Assembly: GCA_964019425.1 (NCBI GenBank)
Contig: OZ025859.1
Coordinates: 434,001-498,000 of the forward strand
Source: Flectonema sp. DT1601
Lineage: Eukaryota > Euglenozoa > Diplonemea > Diplonemida > Diplonemidae
Length of the DNA stretch: 64,000 nucleotides
Reading direction: 5' to 3'
Under the pieces are notes generated by a model. It had not been told where the DNA came from, did not search any database, and was given only the letters and a program-made list of their open reading frames with translations. Positions 49,176 to 60,055 of the stretch are shown piece after piece (within the stretch, counting starts at the first letter, position 1; every line of letters starts with the position of its first letter). The translations under genes were made by a program, and so were the position numbers.

Positions 49176-50342
49176 ATGTCAGATGAATTGAAGCTTGTTA
49201 TGGAGCTTGCCCAGGCTGTTGCGGAGAAGGAGAAGTCGGTGTTGAAGCAGGAGATCAAGGAGTGGCAGGGGGAACTTGGGAAGAAGGTGCTTAAGCTAAA
49301 GAATGCGAAACTAGCTCGTGCTTCGGAAATATTAGGGGTATTCAAACCTGAAGATCTTCAAGTTAAGTGTCTGATCAAGGCGGAGCTAAGTAAAAGTGAG
49401 CAAATAGCCTTGGGCCTTGACAATAGCATCGGAGAACTTGAAGGAGAAGCTGCTGTAGTCAAGGAGAACATCGCAAAAGCCGAGGTCCGATTGCTGATTC
49501 TGACGAAAGGAGAGGATGTGGCAACGAAGTTGGCTGCAGTCCGGGGTGGGAAAGTACCCGCTGAAACCACACCTCCAACCCGAGAATTACAGCAGCTGAT
49601 GATTTCGAACTCCCCTGCTTTGGATGGGCCTGTTAGAGCTTCGGCTGCTGGTAAGTCTGCAAATAGCGCTGAAAGCCAGACAATTGATTCCGTTTTTTGT
49701 AAATTGAATGAAAATACCATGTGGATGCCCTTTGACACAATCCCATCAACTGAAAAAACACCAACCACCTTGTTTGGAATCTTATTGTCACAACAGAGAT
49801 TATTGCGTTTAGAAATGTGTTTCTCGAATCAAAATTACAAGTTCACCAGAGAATTTGCTACACCCTCAGGAGTTACAAGATCACTCTCCGGTATTCCTGA
49901 TTATTTGGTGTGTCTTAGTTCAAGCTTCGACAAGATCAAGCCAGCTAAAGGTTGCGGGCTCGATGTCTTGCATGACACTCGTAAAAAGCTGAAGGTTGTA
50001 CTTATCAAACACGAATCCGGCGATAAGGGTCGCGATGAATCTATTAAGCAGCTTGCTGTTACAATGTGGTGTTTCAATAAAGAACGTGTGAACAGGAAGA
50101 TACCACTCTATGGGATTGTAATTTGCAATAATGGTCTCATTCACCCGCTGAAGCTAACCACCACCAATGATGGACAGGAGCAGATACATACTGATGGGTG
50201 CTTATCGTCAGGTTACGTGGATAAGCTATGTCTGGCAATGCTTAAACAGAAAGTCGATGAAGCGGAATGTTGGAATGTTAATGAAGTCGCACCGACTAGG
50301 AAGAAGAAGGCCAACAAGGTGAAGCGAAAAAAGCATGCATAA
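49176..50342 (+). CDS. Coiled coil plus PD-(D/E)XK-like nuclease (module E), 388 aa
   Basis: Long cassette, with the variants KLKNAKLARASEILG and the patch VRLLILTKG in place of AALEKLRSG, showing a small gene-conversion tract. Nuclease domain of the IKHESG group. Protein identical to that at 62071-63237. Confidence 0.7.
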   Translation: MSDELKLVMELAQAVAEKEKSVLKQEIKEWQGELGKKVLKLKNAKLARASEILGVFKPEDLQVKCLIKAELSKSEQIALGLDNSIGELEGEAAVVKENIAKAEVRLLILTKGEDVATKLAAVRGGKVPAETTPPTRELQQLMISNSPALDGPVRASAAGKSANSAESQTIDSVFCKLNENTMWMPFDTIPSTEKTPTTLFGILLSQQRLLRLEMCFSNQNYKFTREFATPSGVTRSLSGIPDYLVCLSSSFDKIKPAKGCGLDVLHDTRKKLKVVLIKHESGDKGRDESIKQLAVTMWCFNKERVNRKIPLYGIVICNNGLIHPLKLTTTNDGQEQIHTDGCLSSGYVDKLCLAMLKQKVDEAECWNVNEVAPTRKKKANKVKRKKHA

Positions 50343-50783
50343 GTTAGTTTGTTTTTAGACTTGCACTTCCCCTGCAATGGCGGCTTCTCGTAACTTTTTG
50401 ATTTGACTTCTTATGTTCCCGGTTGTCGCCAGTAGTAAAAATATGATGAATAAACTGTGTTCGAAAATCCAGACGTCTTCAGTAGCGGTTTTCTTTTAGG
50501 CCCGCACGTCTTTAGATTTTTTTCAACCTTCTACTTAGATCTTTCTTTTCTATTTGGCATACCCACTTGATTCTTATTCCTATTCCCACCCTTGTTGCTT
50601 TTCTTTCCACTCGGGAGATCCCTAAGTTTCTCTTTCATTTTCCTTCTCTCCCCTTTGCTTTTATTCTATTTCTTCAATGAGTTTTCTGCTGAAAGAAGAC
50701 AACAAATCGGAAATAATCAAAAATACCAAGAGTCACCGCAATCATCTCTTCACAATACAGGGACACCATTGCAATTGCAATGA
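50343..50783 (+). other. 3' UTR of module E and pyrimidine-rich spacer
   Basis: Same layout as 31747-32187, slightly diverged (TGGCGGC, TGTGTTCG). Confidence 0.5.
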
Positions 50784-51149
50784 GATCATCAGGACATCAG
50801 CGACCCTTTACATCATTCGGCAGATCCAAGCAATCGATTGATTTTGGATCCAATTCACCATCAGATGTATGATGCACGCGGGGGAGGGAATGTCTGTGGT
50901 GTTACATTTTTTATGGATGATAGTGATCACAACACAAGAGAACAGACTACTACCTTACACGTTTTGTATGCCAATGCCAATGCAGCGGGTTACTCAGGAA
51001 GCCTTCGCAATGCAACTTTCAAGAGCACCAATCACTGTACTGTTCAAATCCAGCACCCTGAACCTCAAGAACTCCACAAGTACTTGAATCCACGGCACAG
51101 GATTTGTGTAAAGTCCCTGTTGTTGGGTTTACTTTACTATCCTTTCTAA
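50784..51149 (+). CDS. Block Z without CCCH tail
   Basis: The Z frame continues past HPEPQ as ELHKYLNPRH, close to the native continuation at 22041-22181, then leaves it and ends at 51149 in sequence overlapping the minus-strand fossil. The CCCH fusion is therefore derived. Confidence 0.45.
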   Translation, partial: DHQDISDPLHHSADPSNRLILDPIHHQMYDARGGGNVCGVTFFMDDSDHNTREQTTTLHVLYANANAAGYSGSLRNATFKSTNHCTVQIQHPEPQELHKYLNPRHRICVKSLLLGLLYYPF

Positions 51150-51770
51150 TAACATCCTAGTTCCAAATACAGGCAAGGATAAGACATGTTGGAGCCTGTC
51201 GAGTGGGTTTAGGTTAGTCGGATCGAGTGCGTTCTTTATATTACCTTTCATAAGTTTAATATCAGCGGCGTGCTTCTTCTTCTTGACACAATTAGGATCA
51301 TCATCGCAGTCCCTCTCAGCAGCGGAATATGCGAGATCGTGATGCATCGCCAACCTATCGAATCGACTCTTGGGTTTAGTTATAACATCGGATTGTGGGA
51401 TGTCTTCGTTGTTTACTTCCCTGGTGATGTTGTCATCCAAGTTCTTGATCCTATCCTCCAACTTAGTACCAGGACCAGCAAACAAAGCCTTCTCAACCCC
51501 ATTCTTAGTCAAAACTGGTAGATGTAATTCTGTGTTGGGGAAAACCCGTGTCAACCACTCATGGATACCACCACCCTTGATTATTCTGTCATTGTCGTCA
51601 ACATCACCGTGATACTTTTTATATAAGAAATCGTGGTAGGAGTTTTCATCGTGTACGTTCTTCACGAAGTCGATGACGAAGTACCCACACATTATGCTCT
51701 TCAAGTCCTGCAACTGGGTCGTAGAATAGATGAGAGGTCGAACCGGCCGATCAGGATCTCCGGGTAGAAT
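51129..51770 (-). mobile_element. Virus-like element fossil: protease-like end and phospholipase A2-like protein
   Basis: The minus strand reads LQDLKSIMCGYFVIDFV, which looks like the end of an adenain-type cysteine protease (Cys-Gly-Tyr near the nucleophile), and then in one frame a phospholipase A2-like protein with ALFAGPGTKLEDRI (calcium loop) and AMHHDLAYSAAERDC (His-Asp pair), ending LERIVK. Both are hallmarks of Polinton or adintovirus-like elements. The element is incomplete and rearranged. It is a distinct lineage from the 48-kb fossil, with clearly diverged sequence. Confidence 0.65.
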
Positions 51771-51781
51771 GCCAGACCCTG

Positions 51782-52045
51782 TTGGATTCGAAACTCCAAA
51801 TAATCGTTGTCGAAGTGCAGTCTGGTGGAAAAGATGAAAAGTTTGGATACGTACGGTTGCGTCTTGCGCTCCATGGATTAGCTCAGCGGAGGAAGGACAA
51901 GCGTAAGGTCTTTGGGTTGTACATCAGGAAGATAAATGGGGAACTTGGCGCCGCAACCCTCATGAAGTTAGAAGATAATGTTGTTCACATCGATGGCGAA
52001 TTTGCTCTCAAAGCAAGGATACATCTCGACGGGTTAAGTCTTTAG
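51782..52045 (+). CDS. C-terminal part of a second divergent PD-(D/E)XK-like module, 87 codons
   Basis: Open with no ATG, so a fragment. IIVVEVQSGGKDEKFGYVRL aligns by pattern with LIEQESGDKG of module E and YCEVESG at 18.5 kb; FGLYIRKING corresponds to YGIVICNNG. It ends RIHLDGLSL. Its last bases are exactly the remnant found in every standard spacer (about 1008-1035), so this was a full array member once and all other copies lost it. Confidence 0.5.
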   Translation: MDSKLQIIVVEVQSGGKDEKFGYVRLRLALHGLAQRRKDKRKVFGLYIRKINGELGAATLMKLEDNVVHIDGEFALKARIHLDGLSL

Positions 52046-52132
52046 ATTTCAGTTGATAAAATTAATTTAGGACTATATAACTTCTGGTTTATCATGTGTT
52101 CTTTACTTTATTACACTTTCCAGCTACCAGCC

Positions 52133-52846
52133 CTAGTATGTACACGATCGAAAGAACTTTCGGATGATGCATATGAACTTGCACACTATGTCTGCGTCAC
52201 TTGGCTGACCACTCGCTACGTTGACACTTGCACTTCCGGAAGCTGTTACGGTATTGTTGTCACCAGTCATTTGTATATTAATGTAATAAAACTTCTCATC
52301 CTATTATTCTCTCCAAGGCTATTTTTGATGCAAACGTTGGAATAGAAAGCATGTGTGTTGCCTTGTGCAATGGGTTCAGGTTGGTAGGGTCCAGTGCGTG
52401 TCTGATGTTCCCCTTCATTAGCTTCAGGTCAGCTTTGTGCTTCTTGTCCCTCACGCACTTCTTGTTCCCACGGCAGTCTCTCTCGGCCCCACTGTACTGT
52501 AGGTCATGTGTGGAGAGCCAGCTTGTCAAATCTGCTCTTGGGATGTGTGACGAGGTCTTTTACGTCTCCACTTACGGCTCCACTTTTACGTTCTTTTTCT
52601 TAAACCCGACCGAGAGTGATTGCCCTCAGGTACTATAATACCCTCCCCGAGTACCTTGTCTATTGCGGTGTTGGCCAGCGTCTTGACAACCGGCTTCACA
52701 ACTGACTTGGCTACCTTCTTGATTCCCCCAATGACGTTGTCTAGGAAACCCTCTCCCCTAGCCATGTTCACGTCCAGATCGATGCGGACTGTCTTGCCCC
52801 TGCTCTTCCTGATCCTATGTGCATCGCGCATGAAAACACCTGCCAA
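52133..52846 (-). mobile_element. Virus-like element fossil, second copy
   Basis: Same three ORF pieces as 48029-48742 (52586-52846, 52296-52529, 52133-52270). Broken and near identical to the first copy. Confidence 0.6.
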
Positions 52847-52930
52847 AGGTTTACCAATATCTTTCAGGTAGTCCTCTATTTGGTAGTTAAATAGTAATTT
52901 TGTTAAATTAAGTTAGATGTTCTTATATAA

Positions 52931-53119
52931 ATGCCGACACCCAGTATAAATTCTAACAATGTCATAACAGGTACGAACGTGAAAATAACGAATGGTGCTC
53001 CAACGAAAGCAGATGTAATGTGTAAAGCGATGTGTATGGGTGAAGGGTTTCTTCAAGTCCTGTACATGTTAAGAGTGGCAGGCATTCTTGACAATGCCAA
53101 TAACAATTTTCCCTGCTGA
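52931..53119 (+). CDS. Small ORF S, 62 aa
   Basis: Same as 48827-49015. Confidence 0.45.
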   Translation: MPTPSINSNNVITGTNVKITNGAPTKADVMCKAMCMGEGFLQVLYMLRVAGILDNANNNFPC

Positions 53120-53279
53120 ATCGGACCTTGAGAACAAAATTGCGTTGTGCTGTTAGTGCTGGTAATCCCGAGTGCATTACAGAGAGAGATGGAATGAAGG
53201 AATATGAATGATGCCTTGTTGTTTAATGAGAAATGCTTAATCCGCGATCCACTATTTTTTCCTCTTCCAGCCGAACAAC

Positions 53280-53654
53280 ATGTCAGATGAATTGAAGCTT
53301 GTTATGGAGCTTGCCCAGGCTGTTGCGGAGAAGGAGAAGTCGGTGTTGAAGCAGGAGATCAAGGAGTGGCAGGGGGAACTTGGGAAGAAGGTGCTTAAGC
53401 TAAAGAATGCGAAACTAGCTCGTGCTTCGGAAATATTAGGGGTATTCAAACCTGAAGATCTTCAAGTTAAGTGTCTGATCAAGGCGGAGCTAAGTAAAAG
53501 TGAGCAAATAGCCTTGGGCCTTGACAATAGCATCGGAGAACTTGAAGGAGAAGCTGCTGTAGTCAAGGAGAACATCGCAAAAGCCGAGGTCCGATTGCTG
53601 ATTCTGACGAAAGGACTCTTCATGCTTTCCTCTTTGGAAATATTGAGCCACTAG
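53280..53654 (+). CDS. Coiled-coil-only ORF, 124 aa, fused to module H flank
   Basis: The coil with the VRLLILTKG patch runs directly into LFMLSSLEILSH, read from the module H 3' flank. The nuclease module is missing through recombination between AAAGGA and the flank. If expressed it would be a free oligomerisation domain. It could also be simply debris. Confidence 0.6.
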   Translation: MSDELKLVMELAQAVAEKEKSVLKQEIKEWQGELGKKVLKLKNAKLARASEILGVFKPEDLQVKCLIKAELSKSEQIALGLDNSIGELEGEAAVVKENIAKAEVRLLILTKGLFMLSSLEILSH

Positions 53655-54771
53655 TCCACTAAAAAACCATTTTACGTTTGCCATCTCTCATCTCAGCTCT
53701 GGTCTCAGAAGTGGACTAGTTCAACTGCAGTTAACACAGCTTTTAAGTGTTACATTTAACACAGCTTGTGTTTTGCAGGTTCACAAACACAATCCTCTAT
53801 ATGTTAATCTAACAAGAAGTAAGCTTTTGGCATAACCCCATTCTTTGGACAGTGTTAGCAGTTCTGAATTGCTTTCATCCTTTCCGAGTTGCAACCCAAA
53901 AATTCGAAAACAAATATCCCTTTTTAACTGACTCTCTTGCTTTACCAAAATGGGTTCTGGAATATTCTGATCAAAATCCGCTTTGCTTTCCTCCAAATGG
54001 AAAACAAGACGACCGGATGTTTGAATTTCGGTCATTGTCCAAGTAAAATAGAACGTAGTTCTTCAAATTACTTCCCTGATTAGGGCTAGGAAGAGAAAGT
54101 GAATACATAATGCAAATCAATGCATTTTTTTATTAAAAAAAGCTTTCCCTCACACAAGAGTTCTGTTGCCTGTGCTTTAAATCTTGTGGCTTGAGTAAGT
54201 TTTAACTGTCTGAAAAGAAAAGCATTCCAAAAGAAAGTAACAGATATCCTTGATGAATAGTCGGTGATCATATGTAATACATGTGCTTACTCTTCTTCTC
54301 TTTCTCACAGATTTACATATGTGACAGTGCAGGATACATCTCGACGGGTTAAGTCCTTAGATTTCAGTTGATAAAATTAATTTAGGACTATATAACTTCT
54401 GGTTTATCATGTGTTCTTTACTTTATTACACTTTCCAGCTACCAGCCCTAGTATGTACACGATCGAAAGAACTTTCGGATGATGCATATGAACTTGCACA
54501 CTATGTCTGCGTCACTTGGCTGACCACTCGCTACGTTGACACTTGCACTTCCGGAAGCTGTTACGGTATTGTTGTCACCAGTCATTTGTATATTAATGTA
54601 ATAAAACTTCTCATCCTATTATTCTCTCCAATTGCGTTGTGCTGTTAGTGCTGATAATCCCGAGTGCATTACAGAGAGAGATGGAATGAAGGAATATGAA
54701 TGATGCCTTGTTGTTTAATGAGAAATGCTTAATCCGCGATCCACTATTTTTTCCTCTTCCAGCCGAACAAC
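53655..54771. repeat. Standard spacer unit
   Basis: Contains the 84-aa minus ORF (53781-54035), the AT-rich spacer, the 45-aa minus ORF (54448-54585) and the 5' flank. Confidence 0.7.
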
Positions 54772-56247
54772 ATGTCAGATGAATTGAAGCTTGTTATGGA
54801 GCTTGCCCAGGCTGTTGCGGAGAAGGAGAAGTCGGTGTTGAAGCAGGAGATCAAGGAGTGGCAGGGGGAACTTGGGAAGAAGGTGCTTAATCTAAAGAAT
54901 GCGAAAGTAGCTCGTGCTTCGGAAACATTTGGGGTATTCAAACCTGAAGATCTTCAAGTTAAGTGTCTGATCAAGGCGGAGCTAAGTGAAAATGAGCAAA
55001 TAGCCTTGGGCCTTGACAATAGCATCGGAGAACTTGAAGGAGAAGCTGCTGTAGTCAAGGAGAACATCGCAAAAGCCGAGGCAGCCTTAGAGAAACTAAG
55101 AAGTGATGAGCTTGCCCAGGCTGTTGCGGAGAAGGAGAAGTCGGTGTTGAAGCAGGAGATCAAGGAGTGGCAGGGGGAACTTGGGAAGAAGGTGCTTAAT
55201 CTAAAGTATGCGAAAGTAGCTCGTGCTTCGGAAACATTTGGGGTATTCAAACTTGAAGATCTTCAAGTTAAGTGTCTGATCAAGGCGGAGCTAAGTGAAA
55301 ATGAGCAAATAGCCTTGGGCCTTGACTATAGCATCGGAGAACTTGAAGGAGAAGCTGCTGTAGTCAAGGAGAACATCGCAAAAGCCGAGGCAGCCTTAGA
55401 GAAACTAAGAAGTGGTGAAGATGTGGCAACGAAGTTGGCTGCAGTCCGGGGTGGGAAAGTACCCGCTGAAACCACACCTCCAACCCGGGGATTACAGCAG
55501 TTGATGATTTCGAACTCCCCTGCTTTGGATGGGCCTGTTAGAGCTTCGGCTGCTGGTAAGTCTGCAAATAGCGCTGAAAGCCAGACAATTGATTCCGTTT
55601 TTTGTAAATTGAATGAAAATACCAAGTGGATGCCCTTTGACACAATCCCATCAACTGAAAAAACACCAACCACCTTGTTTGGAATCTTATTGTCACAACA
55701 GAGATTATTGCGTTTAGAATCGTGTTATTCGAATCAAAATTACAAGTTCACCAGAGAATTTGCTACACCCTCAGGAGTTACAAGATCACTCTCCGGTATT
55801 CCTGATTATTTGGTGTGTCTTAGTTCAAGCTTCGACAAGATCAAGCCAGCTAAAGGTTGCGGGCTCGATGTCTTGCATGACACTCGTAAAAAGCTGAAGG
55901 TTTTACTTATCGAACAGGAATCCGGAGATAAGGGTCGCGATGAATCTATTAAGCAGCTTGCTGTTACAATGTGGTGTTTCAATAAAGAACGTGTGAACAG
56001 GAAGATACCACTCTATGGGATTGTAATTTGCAATAATGGTCTCATTCACCCGCTGAAGCTAACCACCACCAATGATGGACAGGAGCAGATACATACTGAT
56101 GGGTGCTTATCGTCAGGTTACGTGGATAAGCTATGTCTGGCAATGCTTAAACAGAAAGTCGATGAAGCGGAATGTTGGAATGTTAATGAAGTCGCACCGA
56201 CTAGGAAGAAGAAGGCCAACAAGCTGAAGCGAAAAAAGCATGCATAA
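54772..56247 (+). CDS. Module E protein with duplicated coiled coil, 491 aa
   Basis: Same double coil as 37308 (NLKNAK then NLKYAK), but with the full linker ETTPPTRGLQQLM and a nuclease domain of the IEQESG group. So identical coils sit on two different nuclease alleles. Basic tail KKKANKLKRKKHA. Confidence 0.7.
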   Translation: MSDELKLVMELAQAVAEKEKSVLKQEIKEWQGELGKKVLNLKNAKVARASETFGVFKPEDLQVKCLIKAELSENEQIALGLDNSIGELEGEAAVVKENIAKAEAALEKLRSDELAQAVAEKEKSVLKQEIKEWQGELGKKVLNLKYAKVARASETFGVFKLEDLQVKCLIKAELSENEQIALGLDYSIGELEGEAAVVKENIAKAEAALEKLRSGEDVATKLAAVRGGKVPAETTPPTRGLQQLMISNSPALDGPVRASAAGKSANSAESQTIDSVFCKLNENTKWMPFDTIPSTEKTPTTLFGILLSQQRLLRLESCYSNQNYKFTREFATPSGVTRSLSGIPDYLVCLSSSFDKIKPAKGCGLDVLHDTRKKLKVLLIEQESGDKGRDESIKQLAVTMWCFNKERVNRKIPLYGIVICNNGLIHPLKLTTTNDGQEQIHTDGCLSSGYVDKLCLAMLKQKVDEAECWNVNEVAPTRKKKANKLKRKKHA

Positions 56248-56688
56248 GTTAGTTTGTTTTTAGACTTGCACTTCCCCTGCAATACCGGCTTCTCGTAACT
56301 TTTTGGTTTGACTTCTTATGTTCCCGGTTGTCGCCAGTAGTAAAAATATGATGAATAAACTGAGTTCGAAAATCCAGACTTCTTCAGTAGCGGTTTTCTT
56401 TTAGGCCCGCACGTCTTTAGATTTTTTTCAACCTTCTACTTAGATCTTTCTTTTCTATTTGGCATACCCACTTGATTCTTATTCCTATTCCCACCCTTGT
56501 TGCTTTTCTTTCCACTCGGGAGATCCCTAAGTTTCTCTTTCATTTTCCTTCTCTCCCCTTTGCTTTTATTCTATTTCTTCAATGAGTTTTCTGCTGAAAG
56601 AAGACAACAAATCGGAAATAATCAAAAATACCAAGAGTCACCGCAATCATCTCTTCACAATACAGGGACACCATTGCAATTGCAATGA
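56248..56688 (+). other. 3' UTR of module E and pyrimidine-rich spacer
   Basis: Same layout as 31747-32187. Confidence 0.5.
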
Positions 56689-57252
56689 GATCATCAGGAC
56701 ATCAGCGACCCTTTACATCATTCGGCAGATCCAAGCAATCGATTGATTTTGGATCCAATTCACCATCAGATGTATGATGCACGCGGGGGAGGGAATGTCT
56801 GTGGTGTTACATTTTTTATGGATGATAGTGATCACAACACAAGAGAACAGACTACTACCTTACACGTTTTGTATGCCAATGCCAATGCAGCGGGTTACTC
56901 AGGAAGCCTTCGCAATGCAACTTTCAAGAGCACCAATCACTATACTGTTCAAATCCAGCACCCTGAACCTCAAGACTTTTTCAAGGGCTTGGTTACAGTG
57001 AAAACGGGTGGTGAAGGGTTTTCGGAAATCGTGGAGTGGGCCAAAAAAGTCGCACCTATAACCTCTGAAGCCAGCACCCCTGAAAAGAAAGAACAAAACA
57101 GAATGGAAGATGCATACATGCCACACAAACCTAGTTCTCCACCAGAAGGCCAGCAAAGCGGTGGTATTAACAGCTTCTCCAAAAAAGGGCCGTGTCGGTA
57201 CTTCAATAATGGTGGCTGTGTGCGGGGTAATAAATGTTGGTTTTCACACTGA
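56689..57252 (+). CDS. Block Z-CCCH fusion ORF
   Basis: Protein identical to that of 35552-36115. Confidence 0.5.
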   Translation, partial: DHQDISDPLHHSADPSNRLILDPIHHQMYDARGGGNVCGVTFFMDDSDHNTREQTTTLHVLYANANAAGYSGSLRNATFKSTNHYTVQIQHPEPQDFFKGLVTVKTGGEGFSEIVEWAKKVAPITSEASTPEKKEQNRMEDAYMPHKPSSPPEGQQSGGINSFSKKGPCRYFNNGGCVRGNKCWFSH

Positions 57253-58444
57253 CTTTCAACTTTATTATTAAGTGAACAGTGGACAAGACTCTTCATGCTT
57301 TCCTCTTTGGAAATATTGAGCCACTAGTCCACTAAAAAACCATTTTACGTTTGCCATCTCTCATCTCAGCTGTGGTCTCAGAAGTGGACTAGTTCAACTG
57401 CAGTTAACACAGCTTTTAAGTGTTACATTTAACACAGCTTGTGTTTTGCAGGTTCACAAACACAATCCTCTATATGTTAATCTAACAAGAAGTAAGCTTT
57501 TGGCATAACCCCATTCTTTGGACAGTGTTAGCAGTTCTGAATTGCTTTCATCCTTTCCGAGTTGCAACCCAAAAATTCGAAAACAAATATCCCTTTTTAA
57601 CTGACTCTCTTGCTTTACCAAAATGGGTTCTGGAATATTCTGATCAAAATCCGCTTTGCTTTCCTCCAAATGGAAAACAAGACGACCGGATGTTTGAATT
57701 TCGGTCATTGTCCAAGTAAAATAGAACGTAGTTCTTCAAATTACTTCCCTGATTAGGGCTAGGAAGAGAAAGTGAATACATAATGCAAATCAATGCATTT
57801 TTTTATTAAAAAAAGCTTTCCCTCACACAAAAGTTCTGTTGCCTGTGCTTTAAATCTTGTGGCTTGAGTAAGTTTTAACTGTCTGAAAAGAAAAGCATTC
57901 CAAAAGAAAGTAACAGATATCCTTGATGAATAGTCGGTGATCATATGTAATACATGTGCTTACTCTTCTTCTCTTTCTCACAGATTTACATATGTGACAG
58001 TGCAGGATACATCTCGACGGGTTAAGTCCTTAGATTTCAGTTGATAAAATTAATTTAGGACTATATAACTTCTGGTTTATCATGTGTTCTTTACTTTATT
58101 ACACTTTCCAGCTACCAGCCCTAGTATGTACACGATCGAAAGAACTTTCGGATGATGCATATGAACTTGCACACTATGTCTGCGTCACTTGGCTGACCAC
58201 TCGCTACGTTGACACTTGCACTTCCGGAAGCTGTTACGGTATTGTTGTCACCAGTCATTTGTATATTAATGTAATAAAACTTCTCATCCTATTATTCTCT
58301 CCAATTGCGTTGTGCTGTTAGTGCTGATAATCCCGAGTGCATTACAGAGAGAGATGGAATGAAGGAATATGAATGATGCCTTGTTGTTTAATGAGAAATG
58401 CTTAATCCGCGATCCACTATTTTTTCCTCTTCCAGCCGAACAAC
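57253..58444. repeat. Standard spacer unit
   Basis: Contains the 84-aa minus ORF (57454-57708), the 45-aa minus ORF (58121-58258) and the 5' flank. Confidence 0.7.
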
Positions 58445-60055
58445 ATGTCAGATGAATTGAAGCTTGTTATGGAGCTTGCCCAGGCTGTTGCGGAGAAGGA
58501 GAAGTCGGTGTTGAAGCAGGAGATCAAGGAGTGGCAGGGGGAACTTGGGAAGAAGGTGCTTAATCTAAAGAATGCGAAAGTAGCTCGTGCTTCGGAAACA
58601 TTTGGGGTATTCAAACTTGAAGATCTTCAAGTTAAGTGTCTGATCAAGGCGGAGCTAAGTGAAAATGAGCAAATAGCCTTGGGCCTTGACAATAGCATCG
58701 GAGAACTTGAAGGAGAAGCTGCTGTAGTCAAGGAGAACATCGCAAAAGCCGAGGCAGCCTTAGAGAAACTAAGAAGTGGTGAGCTTGCCCAGGCTGTTGC
58801 GAAGGAGAGGGAGTTGGTGTTGAAGCAAGAGATCAAGGAGTGGCAGGGGGAACTTGGGAAGAAGGTGCTTAATCTAAAGAATGCGAAAGTAGCTCGTGCT
58901 TCGGAAACATTTGGGGTATTCAAACCTGAAGATCTTCAAGTTAAGTGTCTGATCAAGGCGGAGCTAAGTGAAAATGAGCAAATAGCCTTGGGCCTTGACA
59001 ATAGCATCGGAGAACTTGAAGGAGAAGCTGCTGTAGTCAAGGAGAACATCGCAAAAGCCGAGGCAGCCTTAGAGAAACTAAGAAGTGGTGAAGATGTGGC
59101 AACGAAGTTGGCTGCAGTCCGGGGTGGGAAAGTACCCGCTGAGGAGAAAGAGAACGAATACATGAAGCTGTTGAAGCCTACTGAGGTATAATTTAACTTT
59201 TTGTTTGTAACGCATTTCGGGGTAAACCTCTGAACGGGTCCGACCTTTTTTTGTATTGGTCACAGTACAGCCCTTCTGGCATGGTCATCACGCACTTAAT
59301 AAATATTATTTAAAATACAGGCCAACCAATATCCATATCTGGAAGTCAAAGGAATAGACCCAAATGTGTTTAATGAATCACGCACAGCATCAATTACGTC
59401 GAGCAAGATGAGTTCGACTTGGAAGGTGGATATGGAAGCATGTGAGGTCTGTGGGACCACAGAAGGTCTTTCACGAGCTCATATTGTCTGCACACGAGCA
59501 GATGCCGTCAGCATGGACATCGTGTACGAATCTAATCGCAACGTGCTTGTACTCTGTGGAACAAAATACGGTTACACGTCAAGTAGTCACCCAAGCACAT
59601 GGAAATGTCACGCAATGTTCGACAGAAAAATAATGTCATTCATCCACGACCCGAATGATGAATCAATGACCAAGTTCTTTGTCATCGGTGGCCCACACCA
59701 CGGCAGGGAGGTAACCTTAAAGCATAAGCCACACAGACGAACACTGCACTCACATTTTGCATACTGCTTAAGAAATGAAAGTTTCAAGGGCTTGGTTACA
59801 GTGAAAACGGGTGGTGAAAGGTTTTCGGAAATCGTGGAGTGGGCCAAAAAAGTCACACCTAAAACCTCTGAAGCCAGCACCCCTGAAAAGAAAGAACAAA
59901 ACAGAATGGAAGATGCATACATGCCACACAAACCTAGTTCTCCACCAGAAGGCCAGCAAAGCGGTGGTATTAACAGCTTCTCCAAAAAAGGGCCGTGTCG
60001 GTACTTCAATAATGGTGGCTGTGTGCGGGGTAATAAATGTTGGTTTTCACACTGA
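58445..60055 (+). CDS. Module H protein with duplicated coiled coil, 491 aa
   Basis: Exons 58445-59185 and 59321-60055. Two coil copies (second from ELAQAVAKERELVLKQE). HNH and CCCH motifs are intact. Exon 2 is the most diverged H exon here (TEGLSRAHIVCTRADAVSMD; SSSHPSTWKC), yet all candidate metal and catalytic residues are kept, and the changes look spread. This argues for some selection on the HNH domain. Confidence 0.75.
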
